NCBI RefSeq assembly: GCF_003205575.1
Contig: NZ_PYBW01000058.1
Span: forward strand, 16,137-80,136
Source: Streptomyces tateyamensis
GTDB lineage: Bacteria > Actinomycetota > Actinomycetes > Streptomycetales > Streptomycetaceae
Length of the DNA stretch: 64,000 nt
Direction: 5' to 3'
Shown here piece by piece: positions 1-7,840 of this stretch (the stretch's first letter is position 1; every line of letters begins with the position of its first letter). A program made the translations under genes and the position numbers. Under the pieces are notes generated by a model. The model saw nothing but the letters and a program-made list of their open reading frames with translations, was not told where the DNA came from and did no database searches.

Positions 1-103
1 GCGGTTCGCCCACTCGGCCGGGGTACGCCGGAGCTCCGCGGCGCGCATTGTAAGCCCGCGCGCCGCCGAGCGGGGCGGAGTTCCTCTTACTAGCGGCAAA
101 CGC

Positions 104-133
104 CTGAAAGCCGACCGCCCAGGGGGTTACCGT
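104..133 (+). promoter_or_regulatory. Putative promoter of the DeoR-family regulator gene
   Basis: A -10-like TACCGT (128-133) ends seven bases before the GTG at 141. A weak -35-like CTGAAA (104-109) lies 18 bases upstream of it. There is no Shine-Dalgarno sequence before the GTG, so a leaderless transcript is likely. The first 100 bases of the window hold no gene I can support. Confidence 0.4.
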
Positions 134-140
134 CGGTTCT

Positions 141-1106
141 GTGTTTGCTGCAGAACGTCGCCAGTTGATTCTCGAAATGGTGCGCGCCAACGGAGCCGTG
201 TCGCTCCGCGAGTTGGCACGCGTGGTCCAGACCTCCGAAGTGACCGTCCGCCGGGACGTGCGGGCGCTCGAGGCCGAGGGGCTGCTCGACCGCCGGCACG
301 GCGGCGCGGTGCTCCCCGGCGGCTTCAGCCGTGAGCCCGGGTACCCCCAGAAGACCCACCTCGCCGCCGCCGAGAAGAGCGCGATCGCCGATCTGGCGGC
401 CACGCTGGTCGAGGAGGGGGATGCGGTGGTGATCGGGGCCGGCACCACCACCCAGGAGTTGGCCCGTCGGTTGGCCCGGGTGCCGGGCCTGACCGTGGTC
501 ACCAACTCGCTGCTGGTCGCCCAGGCCCTCGCGCACGCCAACCGGGTCGAGGTGGTGATGACCGGCGGCACCCTGCGCGGCTCCAACTACGCCCTGGTGG
601 GCAGCGGAGCCGAACAGGCCCTGAGCGGCCTGCGGGTGACCAAGGCATTCATCTCCGGCAGCGGACTGACCGCCGAGCGCGGCCTCTCTACGGCCAACAT
701 GCTCTCCGCGAGCGTGGACCGGGCGTTGGTGCAGTCGGCCGCCGAGGTAATCGTCCTCGCCGACCACACCAAGCTCGGCGCGGACAGCATGTTCCAGACG
801 GTGCCGACCGAGGCGATCACCCGCCTGGTCACCGACGAGCAGGCCGCCGGGCACGACCCGACCGCCCGCGAGCTGGACGCGCTGGCCGACTGCGGAGTGC
901 AGATCGCCCTGGCCCCGCTGGGCCTGGTCGCCGAGCCGCCCGGCCACCCCGGCCTGGAGCGCCACCCGCAGCAGGTCCAGCCGCCCGGCGCGCCGCGCCG
1001 CGCGCCCGGTCCCGGCAGCGCCCCGCTGCCCGGACCGCGCCGCCCGGCCCCGCACCAGGCGCCACCGGGCCACCTGCCCACCCGCCTGGCCGCCGGGGCC
1101 AGGTGA
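141..1106 (+). CDS. DeoR/GlpR-family transcriptional regulator
   Basis: A cytoplasmic DNA-binding repressor of the DeoR family, 321 residues from a GTG start. Residues 1-55 form the winged helix-turn-helix, including SLRELARVVQTSEVTVRRDV and the family signature LDRRHGGAV. The rest resembles the DeoR sugar-phosphate sensor domain, with an AGTTTQELA phosphate-binding-like stretch and VVTNSLLVA. The last 60 or so residues are proline- and arginine-rich and look unordered; typical family members end near residue 255. The gene faces accA2 and ends before a strong hairpin. Its effector and targets cannot be read from the sequence; DeoR members usually sense phosphorylated sugars. Confidence 0.9.
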   Translation: MFAAERRQLILEMVRANGAVSLRELARVVQTSEVTVRRDVRALEAEGLLDRRHGGAVLPGGFSREPGYPQKTHLAAAEKSAIADLAATLVEEGDAVVIGAGTTTQELARRLARVPGLTVVTNSLLVAQALAHANRVEVVMTGGTLRGSNYALVGSGAEQALSGLRVTKAFISGSGLTAERGLSTANMLSASVDRALVQSAAEVIVLADHTKLGADSMFQTVPTEAITRLVTDEQAAGHDPTARELDALADCGVQIALAPLGLVAEPPGHPGLERHPQQVQPPGAPRRAPGPGSAPLPGPRRPAPHQAPPGHLPTRLAAGAR

Positions 1107-1140
1107 GGGCGCCGCGCGGGCCGGGGCGGCCCGGGAACCC

Positions 1141-1176
1141 GATGGCCCGCCGGTCGGAGTCGACCAGCGGGCCATC
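1141..1176. terminator. Bidirectional hairpin between deoR-like gene and accA2
   Basis: GATGGCCCGC (1141-1150) pairs perfectly with GCGGGCCATC (1167-1176). After one C/A mismatch, GGTCG pairs with CGACC around a GAGT loop. It sits between two convergent genes and has no T-run, as is usual in this group. Confidence 0.8.
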
Positions 1177-1210
1177 CAGAGGGAGCTGACGCGGGGTCAG
1201 CCCGGGGCCG

Positions 1211-2998
1211 TTACTCGGCGTCCTTGATCTCGCAGAGGGCGGCGCCGCTGCTGACGCTGGCGCCGACCTCGGCCTTGAGGCCGACGACGGTGCCGGCCTT
1301 GTGGGCGTTGAGGGGCTGTTCCATCTTCATGGCTTCCAGGACGACGATCAGGTCGCCTTCGGCGACGACCTGGCCCTCTTCCACCGCGACCTTGACGATG
1401 GTGCCCTGCATCGGTGAGGCGAGGGTGTCGCCGGAGACGGCCGCGCCGGCCTTCTTCGCGCCGACACGGCGCTTGGCCTTGCCCGCCCCGGCGCTGCCGG
1501 GGGCGGAGGCGGAGGCGGTGGCCGCGCCGAGGGAGGCGGGCAGCGAGACCTCGATCCGCTTGCCGCCGACCTCGACGACCACGGTCTCGCGTCCGTCGGG
1601 CTCCTCGCCCTCGACCGCACCGCCGGCGAACGGCTTGATGGTGTTGTCGAACTCGGTCTCGATCCAGCGGGTGTAGACCGTGAACGGCGCCTGGGAGCCG
1701 TGGACCTCGGGGGCGAACGCGGGGTCGGTGACCACGGCCCGGTGGAAGGGCAGGGCGGTGGCCATGCCCTCGACCTTGAACTCGGCCAGCGCCCGGTGGG
1801 CGCGCTGCAGGGCCTGCTTGCGGTCGGTGCCGGTGACGATGAGCTTGGCCAGCAGGGAGTCCCAGGCGGGGCCGATCACCGAGCCGGACTCCACGCCGGC
1901 GTCCAGGCGCACGCCGGGCCCGGAGGGCGGGGCGAACAGGGTGACGGTGCCGGGGGCGGGCAGGAAGTTGCGGCCCGGGTCCTCGCCGTTGATCCGGAAC
2001 TCGAAGGAGTGGCCGCGCACCGGCGGGTCGTCGTAGCCCAGTTCCTCGCCGTCGGCGATGCGGAACATCTCGCGGACCAGGTCGATGCCGGTGACCTCCT
2101 CGGAGACCGGGTGCTCGACCTGCAGGCGGGTGTTGACCTCGAGGAAGGAGATCAGGCCGTCCTGGGCGACGAGGAACTCGCAGGTGCCGGCACCGACGTA
2201 GCCGGCCTCGCGCAGGATCGCCTTGGACGCCCGGTACAGCTCGGCGTTCTGCTCGGCGGTCAGGAACGGGGCGGGGGCTTCCTCGACCAGCTTCTGGTGG
2301 CGGCGCTGCAGGGAGCAGTCGCGGGTGGACACGACGACGACGTTGCCGTGCCGGTCGGCCAGGCACTGGGTCTCGACGTGGCGCGGGTTGTCGAGGTAGC
2401 GCTCGACGAAGCACTCGCCGCGGCCGAAGGCGGCCACCGCCTCGCGGACCGCGGACTCGTACAGCTCCGGGATCTCCTCCAGGGTGCGGGCGACCTTGAG
2501 GCCGCGGCCGCCGCCGCCGAAGGCGGCCTTGATCGCGACGGGCAGGCCGTGCTCGGCGGCGAAGGCCACCACCTCGTCCGGCCCGGAGACCGGGTCGGGG
2601 GTGCCGGCCACCAGCGGCGCGCCGGCGCGCTGGGCCACGTGCCGGGCGGTGACCTTGTCACCGAGGTCGCGGATGGCCTGCGGGGGCGGGCCGATCCAGA
2701 CCAGGCCGGCGTCGAGCACGGCCTGGGCGAACTCGGCGTTCTCGGAGAGGAACCCGTAGCCGGGGTGGACGGCGTCCGCACCGGAGTCGGCGGCCGCCTT
2801 GAGGACCTTCGCGATGTCCAGGTAGCTGGTCGCGGGCGTGTCGCCGCCGAGAGCGTAGGCCTCGTCGGCCACGCGCACGTGCAGCGCGTCCCGGTCGGGC
2901 TCGGCATAGACGGCGACACTGGCGATACCGGCGTCCGAGCACGCCCTGGCAACGCGGACAGCGATTTCTCCGCGGTTGGCGATGAGCACCTTGCGCAC
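1211..2998 (-). CDS. accA2: Acetyl/propionyl-CoA carboxylase alpha subunit (biotin carboxylase plus biotin carrier)
   Basis: This subunit uses ATP and bicarbonate to carboxylate its own biotin and passes the carboxyl group to the beta subunit, which makes methylmalonyl-CoA or malonyl-CoA. The protein has 595 residues from a GTG start preceded by a GGGAG ribosome site. Residues 1-450 are the biotin carboxylase: MRKVLIANRGEIAVR at the N terminus, a glycine-rich ATP-grasp loop (KAAFGGGGRGLKV) and FLEVNTRLQVEHPVSE. An acidic and Ala/Gly-rich linker follows. The carrier domain carries EAMKMEQ, with the biotinylated lysine near residue 558. Length matches the AccA2 of Streptomyces. Partner genes accE and pccB lie about 1.7 kb upstream on the same strand, and birA follows them divergently. 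Confidence 0.96.
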   Translation of the reverse strand: MRKVLIANRGEIAVRVARACSDAGIASVAVYAEPDRDALHVRVADEAYALGGDTPATSYLDIAKVLKAAADSGADAVHPGYGFLSENAEFAQAVLDAGLVWIGPPPQAIRDLGDKVTARHVAQRAGAPLVAGTPDPVSGPDEVVAFAAEHGLPVAIKAAFGGGGRGLKVARTLEEIPELYESAVREAVAAFGRGECFVERYLDNPRHVETQCLADRHGNVVVVSTRDCSLQRRHQKLVEEAPAPFLTAEQNAELYRASKAILREAGYVGAGTCEFLVAQDGLISFLEVNTRLQVEHPVSEEVTGIDLVREMFRIADGEELGYDDPPVRGHSFEFRINGEDPGRNFLPAPGTVTLFAPPSGPGVRLDAGVESGSVIGPAWDSLLAKLIVTGTDRKQALQRAHRALAEFKVEGMATALPFHRAVVTDPAFAPEVHGSQAPFTVYTRWIETEFDNTIKPFAGGAVEGEEPDGRETVVVEVGGKRIEVSLPASLGAATASASAPGSAGAGKAKRRVGAKKAGAAVSGDTLASPMQGTIVKVAVEEGQVVAEGDLIVVLEAMKMEQPLNAHKAGTVVGLKAEVGASVSSGAALCEIKDAE

Positions 2999-3205
2999 TG
3001 TGGCTCCCTTCTTGAACCTCGATGGAGTTTAGGGATGAGGGGGTAGTACCGGCGAGTAGCCCCAGGTGGTGAGCTTGCCCACACGGAGCGTCACGCACAT
3101 GGTGATCATGCGCGCACACAGCGGGAGGGTCGCAGGTGGCAACGGTACGCCGGGGGCTTGGGGTATCACTGGAGCGCCCTTGAGGCTGCGGTGGTCTTCG
3201 CCACA

Positions 3206-3970
3206 TCAGGGGGCGAGCGCGGCCGGACTCTGGGAGGTGGCGGAGGGTGCTGGGGTGGTCGCGGCAGCCGTCACGTCGGCCACCAGCTCGACCTCGTCAG
3301 GTCCGTACTTGCCCGGATTGATCACCCGCAGCATCAGGACGAAGCTGCCGTGCGGGCCGTAACGGCGCATCAGCTCGTGCTGGCGGCGCACCAGGAAGCG
3401 CACCGCCGCGTGGTTGGCGATCGCGGCCTGACCCAGGATCAGGAAGGTGGGCCGGCGCCCGGCGCCCGGGTCCAGCCGGGCCAGCAGCGCGTAGCTCCAG
3501 CCCGGCGAGGTCTGGCTGGAGGGCTCGCCGTGGTACTCGTCCTCGCCCACGGTGACCGAGCCCCAGGTGCCCGGGGCGTACTGGAAAGTGACGTTGGGCA
3601 GTCGCCACAGCAGGTGGGCCGCGGCGCGCTCGTTGCTGTGCGGGCCGCCCAGGCAGAACTCGGCCTTCTCGCCGAGGCCCTCGTGCACCTGGTCGTGCGA
3701 AACGATCTCCGGGCGGGCGCCGCAGGAGCTGACCAGCACCGCGAGCTCCATCAGGGCGCTGACGTCGCTGCGGTGCACGCTCTGGCCGCTGTTCGCGCTG
3801 ACGTGCCGGTTGACCACCAGCAGGCAGTCGCTGCCGCCGGGCATCCCGAAGAAGGTGCGCAGCCGGTCCAACCGCCGTCGCCGGCGCAGGAACTGGACCA
3901 GCCAGCCGACCGCCGCGCCGATCGCGCTGGTGAGCAGTCCCAGCACGAGGTTGAGCACCATGTCCGCCAT
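3206..3970 (-). CDS. Conserved membrane-anchored protein of unknown function
   Basis: A 254-residue protein with one hydrophobic segment at the N terminus (about residues 4-26, LNLVLGLLTSAIGAAVGWLVQ) followed by a basic RRRRR cluster, so a single-pass protein with a cytoplasmic bulk is likely. The remainder is soluble, contains CLLVVNRHVSANSG and NPGKYGPDEVELVADV, and ends in an Ala/Pro/Ser tail. I do not recognise a catalytic motif. An equivalent gene occurs at this place in other Streptomyces chromosomes (recalled, not searched), between accA2 and maf, so it is probably an ordinary conserved gene. Function unknown. Confidence 0.8.
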   Translation of the reverse strand: MADMVLNLVLGLLTSAIGAAVGWLVQFLRRRRRLDRLRTFFGMPGGSDCLLVVNRHVSANSGQSVHRSDVSALMELAVLVSSCGARPEIVSHDQVHEGLGEKAEFCLGGPHSNERAAAHLLWRLPNVTFQYAPGTWGSVTVGEDEYHGEPSSQTSPGWSYALLARLDPGAGRRPTFLILGQAAIANHAAVRFLVRRQHELMRRYGPHGSFVLMLRVINPGKYGPDEVELVADVTAAATTPAPSATSQSPAALAP

Positions 3971-4020
3971 CCGGCCCTCCCCCTGTGCGACGGCGGCGCC
4001 AGCCTAGCGGTGAGGCTCCG

Positions 4021-4620
4021 TCAGCTCCACAGGTCGGTGATGCGCAGGTCGAGTTCGCCCAGCAGGGTGCGCAGCAGCGGCAGCGACAGGCCGATCACGT
4101 TGCCGTGGTCGCCCTCGATGCCGGTCACGAAGGGGGCCGAGCGGCCGTCCAGGGTGAAGGCGCCGGCCACGTGCAGCGGTTCGCCGCTGGCCACGTAGGC
4201 CGCGATCTCGGCGTCGTCGGGCTCGGCGAAGTGCACGGTGGTGGAGGCGGTGGCGCCGGCCTGCCGGCCGGTGGCGGTGTCGATCAGGCAGTGTCCGGTG
4301 CGCAGCACGCCGGAGCGCCCGCGCATCGCGTGCCAGCGGCGCACCGCCTCGGCGGCGTCGGCGGGCTTGCCGAGCGCCTGGCCGTCCAGTTCGAGCACCG
4401 AGTCGCAGCCGATCACCAGCTCGCCGCCGGTGAGGCGGTCGGCCACCGCGGCGGCCTTGGCCCGGGCCAGCACCAGGGCCAGCTCGGCCGGGCTGTCGGC
4501 GGTCAGCGCGTCCTCGTCCACCCCGCTGACGATCACCTGCGGGTCGAGCCCGGCCTGGCGCAGCAGGCCCAGGCGGGCGGGGGAGGCGGAGGCGAGCACG
4601 AGCGGGCGGCGATCAGTCAT
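4021..4620 (-). CDS. maf: Maf-like nucleoside triphosphate pyrophosphatase
   Basis: A house-cleaning enzyme that hydrolyses non-canonical or modified nucleotides (dTTP/UTP type in many Maf proteins) to the monophosphate. The 199-residue protein starts MTDRRPLVLASASPARLGLL, which contains the Maf substrate-loop signature (ASASPAR), and carries GCDSVLELDGQALGKP with the catalytic Asp and a GxxxTFxxDGR-like stretch (GAFTLDGRSAPF). The ATG at 4620 was chosen because it gives the standard Maf N terminus; the longer upstream reading frame crosses a hairpin and accE. A TAGGCT -10 element stands seven bases upstream, so the mRNA may be leaderless. Confidence 0.93.
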   Translation of the reverse strand: MTDRRPLVLASASPARLGLLRQAGLDPQVIVSGVDEDALTADSPAELALVLARAKAAAVADRLTGGELVIGCDSVLELDGQALGKPADAAEAVRRWHAMRGRSGVLRTGHCLIDTATGRQAGATASTTVHFAEPDDAEIAAYVASGEPLHVAGAFTLDGRSAPFVTGIEGDHGNVIGLSLPLLRTLLGELDLRITDLWS

Positions 4621-4627
4621 GCCGCCC

Positions 4628-4633
4628 AGCCTA
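4628..4633 (-). promoter_or_regulatory. Putative -10 element of maf
   Basis: On the minus strand TAGGCT is followed by seven bases and then the maf ATG. This spacing fits a leaderless start, and no ribosome site is visible. Confidence 0.45.
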
Positions 4634-4667
4634 GGGCGTGCCAATCGGATGACTCGCCCTGGAGCCC

Positions 4668-4703
4668 GTCGCTCCCCCGCCGCCGGAGCGGGAAGGGAGC
4701 GAC
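4668..4703 (-). terminator. Hairpin after accE
   Basis: GTCGCTCCC (4668-4676) and GGGAGCGAC (4695-4703) pair perfectly, with a further CCGC/GCGG pairing inside. It stands between the end of accE and the maf promoter, so it likely ends the pccB-accE transcript. Confidence 0.7.
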
Positions 4704-4711
4704 GGTTCAGT

Positions 4712-4930
4712 TCAGCGCGCCCAGCCCGAGGTGCGCCAGGCGTGTGCGCCGGGACGGGGCAGCGGGTGCATGGCGCGGGCGCGGTCGGTCCACGCGGAGG
4801 CCGGGCCGCTCGCCGTGGCGGCCGCGTCGAGCGCGGCCTGGCCGGCGGCGGCCCGGGCTTGGACCACCGCCAGGACGGTGGCCAGCTCCTCGGGGGTCGG
4901 CTGACCGTGCAGCACCTGGAACTCGGACAT
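4712..4930 (-). CDS. accE: Acyl-CoA carboxylase epsilon subunit
   Basis: A small accessory subunit that, in Streptomyces, binds the alpha and beta subunits and raises carboxylase activity. The protein is 72 residues and begins MSEFQVLHGQPTPEELATVL, the conserved epsilon pattern (short strand, then a helix starting PTPEELA); it ends with WRTSGW-like residues typical of these proteins. It starts 27 bases after the pccB stop, with a GAGGAGAG-type ribosome site in the gap, so both are in one transcript. It resembles the PccE/AccE proteins of actinomycetes and is not found outside this phylum as far as I know. Confidence 0.88.
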   Translation of the reverse strand: MSEFQVLHGQPTPEELATVLAVVQARAAAGQAALDAAATASGPASAWTDRARAMHPLPRPGAHAWRTSGWAR

Positions 4931-4957
4931 CGCTTGCAGCTCTCCTCGCCGGGGTCG

Positions 4958-6556
4958 TTACAGGGGGATGTTGCCGTGCTTCTTCGGCGGCAGCACCTCG
5001 CGCTTGCCGCGCAGCGCACGCAGCCCGCGGACGATGTGGGTACGGGTCTCGGAGGGCGCGATCACCGCGTCCACGTAGCCGCGCTCGGCCGCCAGGTACG
5101 GGTTGAGCAGGGTGTCCTCGTACTCGGCCACCAGCTCGGCCCGGCGGGCCTCCACATCCTGCCCGGCCGCGGCGGCCTCGGCCAGTTCGCGCCGGTAGAC
5201 GATGTTGGCCGCGCCCTGCGCACCCATCACCGCGATCTGCGCGGTCGGCCAGGCCAGGTTGAGGTCGGCACCCAGGTGCTTGGAGCCCATCACGTCGTAG
5301 GCGCCGCCGAAGGCCTTGCGGGTGATGACGGTGATCAGCGGCACGGTCGCCTCGGCGTAGGCGAAGATCAGCTTGGCGCCGCGGCGGATGATGCCGTCCC
5401 ACTCCTGCCCGGTGCCGGGCAGGAAGCCGGGCACGTCCACGAAGGTCAGCACCGGGACGTTGAAGGCGTCGCAGGTGCGCACGAAGCGGGCGGCCTTCTC
5501 GCTGGCGGCGATGTCCAGGCAGCCGGCCAGGTCCATCGGCTGGTTGCCCACCACGCCGACCGGGTGGCCCTCGACCCGGCCGAAGCCGGTGACGATGTTG
5601 CCCGCGTACAGCGGCTGCGTCTCCAGGAACTCGCCGTCGTCGAGCACGTGCTCGATCACCTTGCGCATGTCGTACGGCTGGTTGGCCGAGTCCGGCACGA
5701 TGGTGTCGAGCTCCAGGTCCTCCTCGGTCACCGCCAGGTCGGCGGCCTGCGGGAAGACCGGCGGCTCGGCGAGGTTGTTGGAGGGCAGGTAGGAGAGCAG
5801 GTTCTTGACGTACTCGATGGCGTCCTTCTCGTCGGCCGCCAGGTAGTGCGCGTTGCCTGACTTGGTGTTGTGGGTCCGGGCGCCGCCGAGCTCCTCCATC
5901 CCGACGTCCTCGCCGGTGACCGTCTTGATCACGTCCGGGCCGGTGATGAACATGTGCGAGGTCTGGTCGGCCATCACCACGAAGTCGGTGACCGCGGGGG
6001 AGTAGACCGCACCGCCCGCGCACGGGCCCATGATCAGCGAGATCTGCGGGATCACACCGGAGGCGTGCACGTTGCGGCGGAAGATCTCGCCGTACAGGCC
6101 GAGCGAGACCACGCCCTCCTGGATCCGGGCACCGCCGGAGTCGTTGATGCCGATGACCGGGCAGCCGGTCTTCAGCGCGAAGTCCATCACCTTCACGATC
6201 TTCTCGCCGAACACCTCGCCGAGCGAGCCGCCGAAGACGGTGAAGTCCTGGGCGAAGACCGCGACCTGGCGGCCGTCGACGGTGCCGTAGCCGGTCACCA
6301 CGCCGTCGCCGTAGGGGCGGTTCTTCTGCTGGCCGAAGTTGATGGAGCGGTGCCGGGCGAACTCGTCGAACTCCACGAAGGAGTCCTCGTCGAGCAGTTC
6401 GAGCACGCGCTCGCGGGCCGTCAACTTGCCTTTGGCGTGCTGCTTCTCGACCGCCGCAGCGGAGCCGGAGTGCACCGCCTCGTCGATCCGGCGGCGCAGA
6501 TCGGCGAGCTTGCCGGCAGTGGTGTGCGGGTCCGGCGAGGTGGGCAGGTCGGTCAT
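4958..6556 (-). CDS. pccB: Propionyl-CoA carboxylase beta subunit (carboxyltransferase)
   Basis: Transfers the carboxyl group from carboxybiotin to propionyl-CoA (and possibly acetyl-CoA), feeding methylmalonyl-CoA into polyketide and odd-chain metabolism. The 532-residue protein has the two crotonase-like halves of the family: the N half with GTVDGRQVAVFAQDFTVFGGS, GINDSGGARIQEGV and GPCAGGAVYSPA (oxyanion hole), and the C half with FVDVPGFLPGTGQE, GAYDVMGSK and WPTAQIAVMGAQGA. The ATG at 6556 gives MTDLPTS, the usual length for PccB; an upstream extension of 40 residues has no family resemblance. Forms the core hexamer with AccA2 and AccE. Confidence 0.96.
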   Translation of the reverse strand: MTDLPTSPDPHTTAGKLADLRRRIDEAVHSGSAAAVEKQHAKGKLTARERVLELLDEDSFVEFDEFARHRSINFGQQKNRPYGDGVVTGYGTVDGRQVAVFAQDFTVFGGSLGEVFGEKIVKVMDFALKTGCPVIGINDSGGARIQEGVVSLGLYGEIFRRNVHASGVIPQISLIMGPCAGGAVYSPAVTDFVVMADQTSHMFITGPDVIKTVTGEDVGMEELGGARTHNTKSGNAHYLAADEKDAIEYVKNLLSYLPSNNLAEPPVFPQAADLAVTEEDLELDTIVPDSANQPYDMRKVIEHVLDDGEFLETQPLYAGNIVTGFGRVEGHPVGVVGNQPMDLAGCLDIAASEKAARFVRTCDAFNVPVLTFVDVPGFLPGTGQEWDGIIRRGAKLIFAYAEATVPLITVITRKAFGGAYDVMGSKHLGADLNLAWPTAQIAVMGAQGAANIVYRRELAEAAAAGQDVEARRAELVAEYEDTLLNPYLAAERGYVDAVIAPSETRTHIVRGLRALRGKREVLPPKKHGNIPL

Positions 6557-6781
6557 CCCGTGGGGTTCCTCACGTGAACAGTCAGGGGTGGAGGGCAGGT
6601 GGAACGGGCAGCTGCCACGAACTACCGTCGGGTAGCCTAGCCAGCCGCGCGGCACCGGTGTTATGGCCAGCGACACAGTGTGTTAACGAGCGTTGCTGCG
6701 GGACGATGGGTCGGCGTACGGCTACCGGCAGTCCCTCCGCGTCGGCCCGGCCGAGCGGCCCCCGCCCCCTACGCTGGGCCC
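6557..6781. promoter_or_regulatory. Divergent promoter region of pccB and birA
   Basis: Toward pccB, the minus strand has TAGGCT (6634-6639) as a -10, giving a leader of about 70 bases. Toward birA, TACGCT (6770-6775) ends six bases before the ATG, fitting a leaderless mRNA. Between them ACACAGTGTGT (6673-6683) has perfect five-base arms around one base and could be an operator. No regulator is assigned. Confidence 0.5.
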
Positions 6782-7678
6782 ATGACCGAGGCTGATCGAC
6801 CCCGCCGCAGTGGACTGCGTGGCTTCGGCCACGCCGGTCCGTCCCCCTGGACCGATCTGGACCGCCCGCCGCTGGACGCCGAGGCGCTGCGCCGCGACCT
6901 GCTGGTGCCCGGCGGCCGGTGGACGGCGCTGGACGTGGTGGAGGAGACCGGCTCCACCAACTCCGACCTGACCGCCCGCTCGCGCGAGGGCGAGCCCGAG
7001 GGTGCGGTGCTGGTGGCCGAGCGCCAGTACGCCGGGCGCGGCCGGCTCGACCGGGCGTGGAGCGCCCCGGCGCGCTCCGGCCTCTTCCTGTCGATGCTGC
7101 TGCGTCCCACCGTGCCGCGCGAACGGCTGGGCTGGCTGCCGATCCTGGTCGGCGTGTCGGTGGCCGCGACCGTGCACCGGGTGTCGGGCGTGTCGGTGGG
7201 CCTGAAGTGGCCCAACGACCTGCAGGTGGAGATCGACGGCGAGGAGCGAAAGCTCGGCGGCATCCTCACCGAGCTGACCGGCGAGGCCGTGGTCGCGGGC
7301 CTGGGTCTGAACGTCACGCTGCGCGCGGACGAGCTGCCGGTGCCCACCGCCGCCTCGCTCGCGCTGGCCGGTGCCGAGGTGACCGACCGGGCCACCCTGC
7401 TGCGCGCGCTGCTGCGCGAGTTCGCCGAGCTGTACGGGGAGTGGCAGGGGGCGGCCGGCGACCCGCAGGCCAGCGGGCTGCTGCCGGCCTACGCCGCGCG
7501 CTGCACCACGCTGGGCCGCCAGGTGCTGGTCCAACTGCCCGGGGACCGCGAACTGCGCGGCGAGGCGGTGGCGCTGGACACCGACGGGCGGCTGGTGGTG
7601 CGCACCGCGGACGGCAGCCGGCAGGCGGTCGGCGCGGGTGACGTGGTGCACGTGCGACCGGAGCCGCGCAGCGCCTGA
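6782..7678 (+). CDS. birA: Biotin--[acetyl-CoA-carboxylase] ligase
   Basis: Activates biotin with ATP and attaches it to the lysine of the biotin carrier domain, here most likely AccA2. The protein is 298 residues and lacks the N-terminal DNA-binding domain of E. coli BirA, so it should not act as a repressor. Key motifs: VVEETGSTNSDL near residue 60, the biotinyl-AMP loop QYAGRGRLDRAWSAP (GRGR type) near residues 80-95, GLKWPNDLQV with the catalytic lysine, KLGGILTE and GLGLNV; a small SH3-like C-terminal domain follows. The start at 6782 (MTEADRPRR) is preferred over an upstream frame extension because a -10 element ends six bases before it. Confidence 0.94.
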   Translation: MTEADRPRRSGLRGFGHAGPSPWTDLDRPPLDAEALRRDLLVPGGRWTALDVVEETGSTNSDLTARSREGEPEGAVLVAERQYAGRGRLDRAWSAPARSGLFLSMLLRPTVPRERLGWLPILVGVSVAATVHRVSGVSVGLKWPNDLQVEIDGEERKLGGILTELTGEAVVAGLGLNVTLRADELPVPTAASLALAGAEVTDRATLLRALLREFAELYGEWQGAAGDPQASGLLPAYAARCTTLGRQVLVQLPGDRELRGEAVALDTDGRLVVRTADGSRQAVGAGDVVHVRPEPRSA

Positions 7679-7746
7679 CGTGGCAGTGTTCGCTCCCGGA
7701 TGCTCCGGATCGGCGGATTCCGTGCGACGATGCCACCTGGCACGGT

Positions 7747-7760
7747 GTGAGGCGCGCCAC
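7747..7760 (+). promoter_or_regulatory. Candidate Crp-binding site upstream of cya
   Basis: GTGAGGCGCGCCAC matches the Streptomyces Crp motif GTG(N6)GNCAC at every fixed base. It lies about 80 bases before the cya start. It also forms the left arm of a larger hairpin: GTGAGGCGCG (7747-7756) pairs with CGCGCCTCAC (7781-7790). The hairpin could instead be the birA terminator. A seven-base motif is expected by chance several times in 64 kb. Confidence 0.4.
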
Positions 7761-7840
7761 TGTCGTGTGCGACCGCGCGTCGCGCCTCACCGCAGGATGG
7801 GACCTCACGGCAAGTGCGGCGACCGCACGGGGACGGACCG

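Noticed and set aside
1700..3046. Long plus-strand open frame opposite accA2
   Set aside because: It has no family resemblance and mirrors the codon bias of the real minus-strand gene; GC-rich third positions leave the opposite strand open.
3206..3970. Assignment of an enzymatic function to the conserved membrane-anchored protein
   Set aside because: No catalytic motif or named domain could be seen; left as unknown.
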